From IMG/VR virus record IMGVR_UViG_3300021963_000040, positions 62,001 through 126,000 of that record: a stretch of 64,000 bases of DNA; one strand, given 5' to 3'. The DNA comes from a virus. Under the pieces are notes generated by a model. The model had not been told where the DNA came from. It was given only the letters and a program-made list of their open reading frames with translations, and ran no database searches. The translations under genes were made by a program, and so were the position numbers. The first letter of the stretch is position 1. Every line of letters starts with the position of its first letter. Positions 18,084-25,563 of the stretch are shown piece by piece.

Positions 18084-18905
18084 ATGCCATACGTAACAGG
18101 CACAGGTGGAATTGACGATGTTTACCATAGTGGTAATGTTTACGTTAACAACGTATTAGTTGCTACATGGCAACCACCTGGCCAAAGTGCTAGCTTCGCA
18201 GGATCAACACCTGATGGTCCGGTTACTATTGATGCCGCCACAGCTTCTGCTAATCAAGCAAAGTACGATTCTTATGCACAGAATCCTAACGCATCAAAAA
18301 ACCCTGCCGCGGCCTCCAACGGTGTAAAAGAAAACTATCCCGGTACTCCTGAATCAGAGGAGACTGGCGGTAGTATTCCTCCTAACACTAACGCTAGCGC
18401 CAGCGATGTTAAGTCTTTCTTAGACAAGATATATGAAGAAGCTAAACGAGGCATGTGGCGAGAGTCTGGACAGAATGGCAAACCAAGTAATCCTAATATT
18501 GTAGGTATTTGGCGAGACCTGGGATATCCTACCACTGCATACTGGTCAACAGACCAAACACCTTGGTGTATGGGATTTGTTAACTTTGCACTAAAGCGTA
18601 GCGGATATCGTTATGTACAAGAAGCAAGCTCATGGGCTATTAGAAATAAACCATCTAGATGGAATGCAACACCTGTAGCAGTTAACCAAGCACAACCAGG
18701 TGATATTGTTCTTTGGGATTTTGGACACGTAAACTTTGTTTATCAAGCTAACAATGGCAAGTTAAGTTTTATAGGCGGCAACCAAACGCCTACAGCAGGC
18801 AAAAACAATAATCCAAACGACGGTGATGTTTCGATCAGTTGGCCAAGTGGTTGGACTTCCAATCGTGGCGGCGTTTCTGGCATCTGGCGGCCGTCCAAAA
18901 CTTAA
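18084..18905 (+). CDS. PAAR-like tip fused to CHAP-type peptidoglycan hydrolase
   Basis: A 273-residue protein that may pierce the outer membrane and cut the cell wall during entry or lysis. Residues 5-30 (TGTGGIDDVYHSGNVYVNNV) resemble a PAAR spike-tip repeat. A Pro/Ala/Ser linker covers about 35-105. The C-terminal domain resembles the TIGR02594-type CHAP fold, with candidate catalytic C162 (TPWCMGF) and H215 (FGHVNF). The domain reading rests on motifs only. It starts directly after the upstream TAA. Confidence 0.72.
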   Translation: MPYVTGTGGIDDVYHSGNVYVNNVLVATWQPPGQSASFAGSTPDGPVTIDAATASANQAKYDSYAQNPNASKNPAAASNGVKENYPGTPESEETGGSIPPNTNASASDVKSFLDKIYEEAKRGMWRESGQNGKPSNPNIVGIWRDLGYPTTAYWSTDQTPWCMGFVNFALKRSGYRYVQEASSWAIRNKPSRWNATPVAVNQAQPGDIVLWDFGHVNFVYQANNGKLSFIGGNQTPTAGKNNNPNDGDVSISWPSGWTSNRGGVSGIWRPSKT

Positions 18906-18913
18906 AATAACTA

Positions 18914-18942
18914 TTGACAAATTTGATCTCCTATGCTAAAAT
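18914..18942 (+). promoter_or_regulatory. sigma70-type promoter
   Basis: TTGACA, a 17-base spacer and TAAAAT upstream of the 18965 gene; the SD TAGGAGA follows. Confidence 0.8.
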
Positions 18943-18957
18943 ACTAGTATAGGAGAT
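18926..18957. promoter_or_regulatory. perfect 9-bp inverted repeat over the -10, operator candidate
   Basis: ATCTCCTAT and ATAGGAGAT flank the -10 with 14 bases between. The left arm lies upstream of the predicted transcription start, so it is better explained as a DNA operator than as an RNA hairpin. The right arm also carries the SD. Confidence 0.5.
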
Positions 18958-18964
18958 TTTCTTT

Positions 18965-19429
18965 ATGTTCCTCAAATTTCTAGATAAGGTAGGTCGCAAA
19001 CGTGTTATCCTTGATAGAGAATCAAATGAACCATATCTTGAACGATACTATTTGTTCCTTAAAGACAGAAAGCTATTTCCCTTTAATATCTTTTTACACA
19101 AGTTTCTTAAGTCAGATCCCGATGACGTGCATGATCATCCATGGCCTTATGCTACTTTGATTCTCAAAGGTGGCTACTATGAATGGGTTCCAGAATTTAA
19201 CAGCCTCGGTGAAAAGATTGGCGAGATCCGTTATTGGCGTAGACCCGGTCACTTTCGTACTTGTAGTGCTAACAGCTATCATCGTATTGAGCTTGACCCT
19301 AATATAACAGCATGGACATTGTTTATGCCCGGGCCACAAAAACGAGAATGGGGATTTTTAGTTAATAATAAATGGATTCATAACGACAAATATATAGAAA
19401 TGCGTAAACAACATAAAGGAGCAACTTGA
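18965..19429 (+). CDS. cupin-like protein
   Basis: A 154-residue protein. VHDHPWPYATLILKGGYYEW and the later SYHRIEL segment fit the two His-containing metal-binding motifs of a small cupin barrel. Such stand-alone cupins are common in large phages; the substrate is unknown. It is driven by its own promoter with a palindromic operator candidate, and its stop overlaps the next start (TGATG). Confidence 0.7.
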   Translation: MFLKFLDKVGRKRVILDRESNEPYLERYYLFLKDRKLFPFNIFLHKFLKSDPDDVHDHPWPYATLILKGGYYEWVPEFNSLGEKIGEIRYWRRPGHFRTCSANSYHRIELDPNITAWTLFMPGPQKREWGFLVNNKWIHNDKYIEMRKQHKGAT

Positions 19430-20262
19430 TGCGTAATCACTACTGGACTTGTTCTAAATTTGCAGACTGGCTTCGTGGTACTGCAAAATTACAAGCAGGT
19501 ACATCCGAAGAATGGGATGAATGGACTAATACTGCAAAAATGAAACACAACTTCCGCTATTGGTTAGCAGAAGACGGCCTAGACTACCTTCAACGAATAG
19601 TCTATTACATCCCTGACAAACTAAATGATATCCGTTATTATATTAACAATCGCTGGGTTAGTCGCTCTCATAGTCTTACCGCTCATCCCCGGGATATTAA
19701 GCCTGGCCAGTGGCAAGACGTGGGGAACCGCTTTCTGCCTTGCTTATTCAATGAGCTGGTTGATTTTGTTGAAATAGAACAAGCCTGGCATCACTGTCTA
19801 TGGAGTGATGAAATGAAAACCAAATACAATGTACCTTGGTACCGTAGTGGTTGGCTACGCTGGCGTACTTGGCGTTGTCCAGAAGCTGGACTTGAATATC
19901 TGCGTTGGGCAATGACTTTGACTAACGAAGAATTTCTTGACGAAGATAAGAAGCATCTAGCCGAACCAACTTATCAAGCTAAAGCCGCTAAAGAAATTGT
20001 TGAGCTTTACACTTGGTGGACCGAGACATATCGTAATCGTCCAGACCCATACGAAGCCAGCGGTTGGTCAGCCTACTGCGAAGCTAGCCGTATTGCCAAT
20101 GGCGGCCGCCTAGGCTGGAGTAGTAGTAAAGATACTCCCGAACTTAAAAAGATGTGCAATACTGCACATAAGCTTCTACAAAAGATTGAAAAAGAGTATG
20201 CTAAAGAAGATGAAGCCATGATGATTCGTCTTATTAAAATTCGTGAAAGTCTTTGGACATGA
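19429..20262 (+). CDS. hypothetical Trp-rich protein
   Basis: A 277-residue protein starting at ATG 19429 (MRNHYWTCSKFADWLRG), which overlaps the preceding TGA; a TTG just before it is a less likely start. It is very rich in Trp, Tyr and Arg, largely helical, and ends in a KIEKEYAKEDEAM helix. I do not recognise the family. Confidence 0.68.
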   Translation: MRNHYWTCSKFADWLRGTAKLQAGTSEEWDEWTNTAKMKHNFRYWLAEDGLDYLQRIVYYIPDKLNDIRYYINNRWVSRSHSLTAHPRDIKPGQWQDVGNRFLPCLFNELVDFVEIEQAWHHCLWSDEMKTKYNVPWYRSGWLRWRTWRCPEAGLEYLRWAMTLTNEEFLDEDKKHLAEPTYQAKAAKEIVELYTWWTETYRNRPDPYEASGWSAYCEASRIANGGRLGWSSSKDTPELKKMCNTAHKLLQKIEKEYAKEDEAMMIRLIKIRESLWT

Positions 20263-20603
20263 CCACCAGTAGATATCATACCAATGATCGTCGTGAGGAA
20301 TATTGCTTAAGAGTATTACAACAATTTTTAGAAAGATGCCGCGGACATATTACTGATATTTCTAAAAAAGAAATGTACAAGTCTAACCCTTACCAACTTC
20401 ATCCTCTAAACGATACATACTCTGCTTATATAGAATCTCAACGCATACCGTGGGTAAAAATGGAATGCGATTTTATAGAAATAGGAAGAGAACTAGCTCA
20501 TTACTATGAATTTCTTGATATAATGCGTGATCATGAAACACGTCATTTAATTGACCAAGCTAGATTTATTAATAGACTTAAAGGAAAAACAAATGAATTC
20601 TAA
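20259..20603 (+). CDS. hypothetical helical protein
   Basis: A 114-residue protein from ATG 20259 in an ATGA overlap with the preceding gene; the longer frame from TTG 20253 is less likely. It is mostly helical and charged, with several His and Arg. No motif was recognised. Confidence 0.6.
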   Translation: MTTSRYHTNDRREEYCLRVLQQFLERCRGHITDISKKEMYKSNPYQLHPLNDTYSAYIESQRIPWVKMECDFIEIGRELAHYYEFLDIMRDHETRHLIDQARFINRLKGKTNEF

Positions 20604-20745
20604 ATGCTCTACATGTAATAGCAATATTATCGTAACATGTGACTGGAACCAAGGACGATGCCCACATCGTCCTGCAATGTTAACAGATTATCACTTTAGA
20701 TTTTATAATTTAGCCAAATGGATTAAAGGTCTGTTCGCTAAGTAA
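20593..20745 (+). CDS. small Cys-rich putative zinc-ribbon protein
   Basis: A 50-residue protein from ATG 20593 behind an AAAGGAAA SD, overlapping the previous stop by 11 bases. CSTC (near 5-8), a later Cys in VTCDW and CPH give a possible Zn-binding set, followed by a short amphipathic helix (YNLAKWIKGLFAK). The longer frame beginning upstream in the previous gene is unlikely. Confidence 0.55.
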   Translation: MNSKCSTCNSNIIVTCDWNQGRCPHRPAMLTDYHFRFYNLAKWIKGLFAK

Positions 20746-20749
20746 TAGC

Positions 20750-21520
20750 ATGTGGGAAAAGACAGTAGACTCAGACATAGCCAACTTTCATATGAACGGT
20801 TTTCGTCGCCGTTTCAATGCCAACGCATATTATAGTCCTAGTGTAGATCGTTTTTTTGCTGTAGATACTTTTGATCCGTATACGGCTTTAGAAGTAGCGC
20901 AGATTCTTAGCAGTAAAATGCCCGGAATAAGTGTTTGTATCCTACAAGCAACAGATGCAACAATGGATAATACTAATTGTATAAACTACACTATAGAAGA
21001 AAAAAATCTAACAGTAGGGCCTGCAAATATATTATATGGTAGACAAACTCCTACATTAGCTAAAATACCAAAAGGTATGAACATAGTTAAACCTGTTAGT
21101 ACGCAACATGTAGACTTTAATAATAACGAACGTTATCAACAATTTTTAAAGTTTCATGAATATGCTAAGTTTACAATACAATGCTGGCATGCAATTAAAT
21201 TAACCGATGCGTTACAAAACATTTTGCCAACCGAAACTTACGCAGATGATTTATTAGATGTTCCTGAAGGCATGAGTGTACCTCCTGACAGTACTAACGG
21301 ATACCTAACTATCAGCGTTAAAAAATATGCTAAACGCATATTGTATACTAGCAATAGTCCAGAAGAAGCACTAGACAGAATAAAACAGATATGGATAGAA
21401 AACGACACTGGCGCTATTATTCCTTATCGTAAAACTTTTTATGCTTTACTAGAGCTTCCAGAACCTCCAGAATTTACAGATAAGATTCGCATAGATAGAC
21501 TAACAATAGGATCATTATGA
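20750..21520 (+). CDS. hypothetical protein next to PP-loop enzyme
   Basis: A 256-residue protein with no clear motif. It overlaps the PP-loop ATPase by four bases (ATGA), so the two are probably translated together. A role as partner or substrate-recognition protein is possible. The sequence is mixed alpha/beta and rich in Thr, Asn and Tyr. Confidence 0.6.
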   Translation: MWEKTVDSDIANFHMNGFRRRFNANAYYSPSVDRFFAVDTFDPYTALEVAQILSSKMPGISVCILQATDATMDNTNCINYTIEEKNLTVGPANILYGRQTPTLAKIPKGMNIVKPVSTQHVDFNNNERYQQFLKFHEYAKFTIQCWHAIKLTDALQNILPTETYADDLLDVPEGMSVPPDSTNGYLTISVKKYAKRILYTSNSPEEALDRIKQIWIENDTGAIIPYRKTFYALLELPEPPEFTDKIRIDRLTIGSL

Positions 21521-22824
21521 TTTATAATGTCAATAGACCTAAGTTAGAGTTATCTGACAAACTTTATTTTAGTAATATTGCCTTTAACATTTATCAAAAT
21601 GACTATTGGCAAGATGTATATAGTAAAACAAGCCCAGGCGGCAAATTTGCTATTAACATAGCTCGCAGGCTAAATCCTAATAGATATGTAACAAGAGATT
21701 CTAGTATATGGACTAATCCGTGGCCGCAACCTATCATACCTAAATATAAAATGATAGCCTATGATTCTAACTTTAGATTAGATTTTGCAGAGGTCAGTAA
21801 TTTAGTTGCTTTAAAGTATAAAGGTAGAATTAACCAAGGCGAACGTTTTGCTGTAATGTACAGTGGCGGTTTAGATAGCACTACTATTATGACTGCTTTA
21901 ATTAAAAATCTTACTCAAGAAGAATTAAAAAATGTAGCGGTATGTACTAGTATTACAGGCATAATGGAGAATCCTGTCTTTTACGATAAGTTCATTAAGA
22001 ATAAGTTTAAGATTATAGATTCGATGACCTACAAATACGATACCGTTATGGCCATGGGATATAATCCAATTACTGCCGACGATGGCGATTGTATTTTTGG
22101 TACTGTATTTGGTATAGGACTTTATTATAACTGGGAAAAGTTTGCTAAGAATTTAAGTTCAGATAGTAGAATACACATTAGTAACTTAATAAGCAAACAC
22201 AACGATCCTGATGTCCACTATACAGAATTCAAAGATTTATTGATAGCTTATTTGGCATTGCCAGCTAAACAAGTCTGGCCACAAGCACCTATACCAGTAG
22301 AGCCAGACTTTGGAAAAGTGTTATTTGAAAAATTTCATCTTAATGCTCAAACAGCGTCGGTACCTGTTAACAGTCTACATGATTTCTTTTGGTGGTTGAT
22401 TTTTAATGTAAAGATGTTAAACTGTGGAGTAAGAGGAGCATTGTATTTTAACGATAGTGTAAATCCTGAAACTGCTATCCATAAGATAGAGAACTGGTAC
22501 TTAGACCCTCTATACCAGAAATGGTCAATGGCGAATAACAATAATGGTCAAAAGATACTGGGTGGTGCGGCAACATATAAACTAGCCGCAAGAGAATACA
22601 TATATAGCTTAGATAATAATGATTGGTATAAGACATTTAAATTAAAGCTCGAAAGTATGGCTCTAGCAGTAGTAAGGCAAGATTTATCAGGACTTGATCC
22701 TAATCATATACCTAATGCACGATTTGGCATTACAGAGAACTATGATTTGTTAAGCATCAACGATAGTGATGTAAAAGACTATATACAATATCATTTAGAC
22801 AATTTTAAGATAGACTGGATTTAA
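21517..22824 (+). CDS. PP-loop ATPase, asparagine-synthase-like
   Basis: A 435-residue protein with the ATP-pyrophosphatase loop SGGLDST at 116-122 and a downstream ADDGDCIFG segment like the acidic loop of asparagine-synthetase-type enzymes. It would adenylate a carboxyl or carbonyl substrate. It lacks the N-terminal Cys-2 glutaminase domain of AsnB, so it must use ammonia, another donor or another nucleophile. It is coupled to the preceding unknown gene and followed by a GNAT-like protein, which suggests a small modification pathway of unknown product. Confidence 0.75.
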   Translation: MIYNVNRPKLELSDKLYFSNIAFNIYQNDYWQDVYSKTSPGGKFAINIARRLNPNRYVTRDSSIWTNPWPQPIIPKYKMIAYDSNFRLDFAEVSNLVALKYKGRINQGERFAVMYSGGLDSTTIMTALIKNLTQEELKNVAVCTSITGIMENPVFYDKFIKNKFKIIDSMTYKYDTVMAMGYNPITADDGDCIFGTVFGIGLYYNWEKFAKNLSSDSRIHISNLISKHNDPDVHYTEFKDLLIAYLALPAKQVWPQAPIPVEPDFGKVLFEKFHLNAQTASVPVNSLHDFFWWLIFNVKMLNCGVRGALYFNDSVNPETAIHKIENWYLDPLYQKWSMANNNNGQKILGGAATYKLAAREYIYSLDNNDWYKTFKLKLESMALAVVRQDLSGLDPNHIPNARFGITENYDLLSINDSDVKDYIQYHLDNFKIDWI

Positions 22825-22825
22825 C

Positions 22826-23335
22826 ATGCCATTACCAAATGTAAAACAGTTACCAAACGGTAAAGATGTAAACGGCAAAGAATACAAAGTATTCAGTAGC
22901 GACCATGCCGCGGCGCACGACAGCCTTATGAGTTCGTATTTTAAAGCATTTGCATATCTTTTAGACAGGGGATGGGCCATCAGTACAGTATATGCAGTTA
23001 AGAATGAATATCGAGGTATCTGGGTAGAAGATGACAACGGCAAATGTATAGCAGGTGTAGTGTGGGAATGGTTGTCATCTATTAAACAAGGATTCATCAT
23101 CTTAATCTTTACAGATGAGGAATATAGAGGAAAGCATTTATATTCTATTGTACAAGAAGCATTTGAAAATGAAACTATCCGTCTAGGCGGCACTAGTATA
23201 GCAAGTACAGCTCACGTGGATAATGCTCCTCGATTAAAAGCAGGAGTTAGAGACGGCATGTTACCACAGTTCCATAGACTTTACAAAGACCTTACTCCTA
23301 AAATACAAGCTCAAACAAAAAACCAAACCAAATAA
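22826..23335 (+). CDS. GNAT-like acetyltransferase
   Basis: A 169-residue protein. The segment WLSSIKQGFIILIFTDEEYRGKHLYSIVQEAF fits the beta4 / acetyl-CoA loop / alpha3 region of GNAT enzymes (RGKHLY in place of the usual R/Q-G-x-G/A), followed by a strand and helix with ASTAHVDN. The substrate is unknown. It begins one base after the PP-loop gene, so it probably acts in the same pathway. Confidence 0.6.
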   Translation: MPLPNVKQLPNGKDVNGKEYKVFSSDHAAAHDSLMSSYFKAFAYLLDRGWAISTVYAVKNEYRGIWVEDDNGKCIAGVVWEWLSSIKQGFIILIFTDEEYRGKHLYSIVQEAFENETIRLGGTSIASTAHVDNAPRLKAGVRDGMLPQFHRLYKDLTPKIQAQTKNQTK

Positions 23336-23353
23336 TTTGGTAAATATTAGTCT

Positions 23354-23515
23354 ATGTATGAATACATAAAAATAATGTATTCTGACTGGATTTCATCGCA
23401 TCAGAATAATTTGCCTTCATCCCTTGATGAGTTTTGCAAGGCTGTTTCTGTTTTGCTTGCTAGGACAGAAGATGAAATACGGGAACATTGCATAAAACAA
23501 GGATGGTTCAAATGA
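23354..23515 (+). CDS. small hypothetical protein
   Basis: A 53-residue ORF (starts MYEYIKIMYSDW, ends KQGWFK). It overlaps the next small ORF by four bases (ATGA). It is acidic and helical, with a TAAATA motif just upstream. The tiling with its neighbours supports it as a real gene. Confidence 0.5.
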   Translation: MYEYIKIMYSDWISSHQNNLPSSLDEFCKAVSVLLARTEDEIREHCIKQGWFK

Positions 23516-23589
23516 CAGCAGTATTAGTTATTGGAGTCTTAGTATTTGGTATTGTATGGTACATAGACTATAAAAATATAATGAAATAA
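23512..23589 (+). CDS. 25-residue single-pass membrane peptide
   Basis: A very small ORF (MTAVLVIGVLVFGIVWYIDY...) that is almost entirely one membrane helix. Its start overlaps the upstream TGA and its stop overlaps the downstream ATG (TAATG), so it is embedded in a tight operon. Such phage micro-peptides can be lysis or membrane-remodelling factors; this is inference. Confidence 0.45.
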   Translation: MTAVLVIGVLVFGIVWYIDYKNIMK

Positions 23590-24173
23590 TGATAGTATAC
23601 ATTCACGGTGCAAATGCAACGGCTGGTAGTTTCACACACATAAGACAATACGTAAGAGATTATTTCGACGAGCCAGACGTAATGTTAGAATACAAAAGTG
23701 AAGATGGCTTTGATAACAATTTAAAAGAAATGAAGGGCCGGCTAGATGATGCTGACCGTTTATTTTTTATCAGTCATAGCCTGGGCGGGATCTACGCTCT
23801 ACATCTAGCCAATTATTATAACGAAACTACTGTTGGCGGTGTAAGTCTAAGCACACCATACGGAGGTAGCGCAGAAGCAGATTTCGCTCGTTACTTTTTA
23901 CCGTTCAACAGGTTAATGAAAGATGTTGGCACAATGAGTCAACCAATGGTTACCGCTAAAAAATTACCCGCACCACCAAATTGGACACAAGTGGTTACTA
24001 CAGTTGGCCAAAGTCCCTGGATAGTAGAAAAAAATGACGGGGTAGTAACATTAGAAAGTATGCGTTATAGAAAAGACTTTGAATTGGTAGAAATGCCGCT
24101 TAACCATTATGAAGTTGTTATAAGCGATCAAATAGTTGAATTAATATTGGATCGGATTAAACGTGCATTCTAA
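23589..24173 (+). CDS. alpha/beta hydrolase, lipase-like
   Basis: A 194-residue minimal alpha/beta hydrolase. An HG oxyanion segment (YIHGANAT) is followed by nucleophile S64 in SHSLGG, D150 in EKNDGVV and H173 in LNHYEV, a complete Ser-Asp-His triad. It has no signal peptide, so it probably acts in the cytoplasm on an ester or lipid. A second, unrelated-looking hydrolase lies at 58.3 kb. Confidence 0.82.
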   Translation: MIVYIHGANATAGSFTHIRQYVRDYFDEPDVMLEYKSEDGFDNNLKEMKGRLDDADRLFFISHSLGGIYALHLANYYNETTVGGVSLSTPYGGSAEADFARYFLPFNRLMKDVGTMSQPMVTAKKLPAPPNWTQVVTTVGQSPWIVEKNDGVVTLESMRYRKDFELVEMPLNHYEVVISDQIVELILDRIKRAF

Positions 24174-24177
24174 TAGG

Positions 24178-24206
24178 TTGACAACACCTGTAAATAAATA
24201 TATAAT
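24178..24206 (+). promoter_or_regulatory. sigma70-type promoter of the tmRNA unit
   Basis: TTGACA, a 17-base spacer and TATAAT. It drives the two small basic peptides and, by position, both tmRNA pieces down to the terminator at 24857. Confidence 0.85.
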
Positions 24207-24227
24207 ACGAACACAAAGGAGACAGTC

Positions 24228-24335
24228 ATGCCTAGTCCACGTAGAGTAAGTCAAATCCTAAAAGGTAAAAAACCACCTAAGCCAAAAACTGTAAAGCAAA
24301 TGGCCAAACGAGTTGTCCGTAGAAAGAGTAAATAA
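24228..24335 (+). CDS. 35-residue basic peptide
   Basis: MPSPRRVSQILKGKK... ends RRKSK. It has an SD (AAAGGAGAC) and lies directly downstream of a consensus promoter. It is Lys/Arg-rich, so it may bind RNA or ribosomes. The strong SD and tight packing support it being translated. Confidence 0.5.
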   Translation: MPSPRRVSQILKGKKPPKPKTVKQMAKRVVRRKSK

Positions 24336-24337
24336 TC

Positions 24338-24403
24338 ATGGCATACAGAGCAAAAACTAAAACTCAAGCCGCAGTTCGTAGACAACTACGTAAGCGTAAA
24401 TAA
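24338..24403 (+). CDS. 21-residue basic peptide
   Basis: MAYRAKTKTQAAVRRQLRKRK. It starts two bases after the preceding stop and ends exactly where the tmRNA acceptor piece begins. It could also be non-coding leader, but the composition resembles its neighbour. No SD is evident, so coupling is assumed. Confidence 0.38.
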   Translation: MAYRAKTKTQAAVRRQLRKRK

Positions 24404-24472
24404 TAAGAACAGCGTAAACTGTTATTAAGAAAAGTGTTCTGGACGCCGGTTCGACTCCGGCCAGGTCCACCA
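24404..24472 (+). ncRNA. ssrA: tmRNA acceptor piece (permuted, two-piece ssrA)
   Basis: This is the 3' half of a circularly permuted tmRNA. It ends with a five-pair T-arm (GCCGG, TTCGACT loop, CCGGC), then CAGGTCC, discriminator A and CCA. CAGGTCC pairs with GGGCCTG at the start of the coding piece (24676), with one G-U. Upstream, AGCGT, GTTATT and TGTTCTG pair with GCGCT, AATAAT and CAGGGCA of the coding piece, forming helix 2. The exact 5' end is set by processing and cannot be read here. Confidence 0.9.
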
Positions 24473-24483
24473 TAAGGGGAACT

Positions 24484-24663
24484 ATGAATACTGCTCTAGT
24501 TTGGGTTTTGTCGATTACTGTTTTAGGACCTGTTCCTGAACATAAAATATACGCCAAATATAAAACCAAACAAGAGTGTGAGCAAGCGTTAGAGCAATCT
24601 AAAGCAGAGTACAAGTTGCAGAAAAAGAATGTGTCTGCAACTTGTACTGTAACAATGAAATAG
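24484..24663 (+). CDS. small ORF inside the tmRNA intervening segment
   Basis: A 59-residue ORF lying wholly between the CCA of the acceptor piece and the 5' G of the coding piece. An AAGGGGA SD precedes the ATG. Residues 1-18 are hydrophobic (MNTALVWVLSITVLGPVP), resembling a signal or membrane segment; the rest is Lys/Glu-rich with two Cys (TKQECEQ, SATCTV), as in a small exported disulfide protein. It ends in TAG, one of only five visible TAG stops. Translation is likely but unproven. Confidence 0.55.
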   Translation: MNTALVWVLSITVLGPVPEHKIYAKYKTKQECEQALEQSKAEYKLQKKNVSATCTVTMK

Positions 24664-24675
24664 TATCCTTATGAT

Positions 24676-24856
24676 GGGCCTGCACTTGGTTTCGACAGGG
24701 CAAAGAGTAAGAATAATGGCGCTCGGGAATGTGAAACCCGTAGGATTGGGGTAACCCGGTCGAAGAAGCAAAAACGTAACTGCAAACGACGAACAGTTCG
24801 CATTAGCGGCCTAAACTCCGCTTAGGGTAGGAAATACCTCGTAACAGAAACAACCA
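24676..24856 (+). ncRNA. ssrA: tmRNA coding piece with ANDEQFALAA tag
   Basis: The 5' part of the tmRNA begins GGGCCTG and includes a D-loop-like GGTTTCGACAGG. It carries the tag frame at 24782-24811: resume codon GCA, then AAC GAC GAA CAG TTC GCA TTA GCG GCC, TAA. The encoded tag ANDEQFALAA (after the Ala charged on tmRNA) ends in the LAA signal recognised by ClpXP. A GGGTA/TACCT hairpin follows the tag. Ribosome rescue is the established role; the two-piece architecture is inferred from matching acceptor and helix-2 strands 200 bases upstream. Confidence 0.95.
24782..24814 (+). other. ssrA: ssrA proteolysis-tag reading frame
   Basis: Ten codons from the resume GCA to GCC, plus a TAA stop, encode ANDEQFALAA. 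The C-terminal LAA is the ClpX-binding degron, and the inner residues ANDEQ resemble the SspB/ClpA-contacting part of bacterial tags. Confidence 0.95.
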
Positions 24857-24881
24857 ATGCCCGCTTCGGCGGGCATTTTTT
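24857..24881 (+). terminator. intrinsic terminator of tmRNA
   Basis: ATGCCCGC, a TTCG tetraloop and GCGGGCAT are followed by a T-run. Confidence 0.95.
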
Positions 24882-25006
24882 TGGTTAATTTGTTCAAAAA
24901 ACTGTTATTTTTCAATGGTTACTATTGTATAAATGTGGTTACGTACTATATACTATGTATTCGGTGTAACAGCCGGTATACAAATCTTAATATTAAGGAA
25001 AAATAA

Positions 25007-25543
25007 ATGAAGAAACTTTTAGCAATTTTAGCTATGGCATTCGCCTCTTCTGCTTTTGCAGTTAACTACGTATCTGTTGATGTTGACAGCGTTAAGGGCC
25101 TAAATGGCGCTTCTGACAGCACCGCACAATACGTTCGTGCAGGAACAGAAATTGGTGGTATTCAATGGGGCTTACAAAGCCGTACTGCTCGCGTTGAAGG
25201 CGGCGGCCTATTGAACAGCCTAGAGGTAACTGGCGGTAAGGCAATTGGTGCGATCACTCCATTCGTTGGCGTTGGTCATGACAATGGCTTCAACGGTTCT
25301 ACTCCATATAACTATGGTTTAGTTGGCGCAACTGCTGGTGCGAAAATGGGTCCTGGTTTTGCATTGGCTGGTGTTAAAGCTCGAGTTGGTTCTACAGAAA
25401 CCAACATGACACATCAGACTGTTGTTTTTGGTACTTATTCTTTACCGATGACAAAAACAGTTAGTTTGAACTTTAACGCAAGCAAGTCCTACCGAGACAT
25501 TAAAGAAAATGCTTTTGGTCTAGGTCTAGGTTTTAGCTTCTAA
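25007..25543 (+). CDS. secreted outer-membrane beta-barrel-like protein
   Basis: A 178-residue protein with a clear signal peptide (MKKLLAILAMAFASSAFA, cleavage near 18). The rest is Gly-rich with alternating strands and a C-terminal LGLGLGFSF that ends in Phe, the usual signature for BAM-inserted outer-membrane proteins. It has its own SD (TAAGGAAA) and terminator. Phage-encoded outer-membrane proteins can block receptors against competing phages (superinfection exclusion); that role is inferred. Confidence 0.75.
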   Translation: MKKLLAILAMAFASSAFAVNYVSVDVDSVKGLNGASDSTAQYVRAGTEIGGIQWGLQSRTARVEGGGLLNSLEVTGGKAIGAITPFVGVGHDNGFNGSTPYNYGLVGATAGAKMGPGFALAGVKARVGSTETNMTHQTVVFGTYSLPMTKTVSLNFNASKSYRDIKENAFGLGLGFSF

Positions 25544-25563
25544 TTTAGACGTTAAACTTAATA

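Noticed and set aside
24174-24403. Glutamine riboswitch ahead of the tmRNA, as reported for an OM43 phage
   Set aside because: I could not find the conserved glnA-type motif. The leader holds a sigma70 promoter and small peptide frames instead.
24357-24771. Minus-strand ORFs across the tmRNA
   Set aside because: They run antisense through structured RNA elements and lack SDs.
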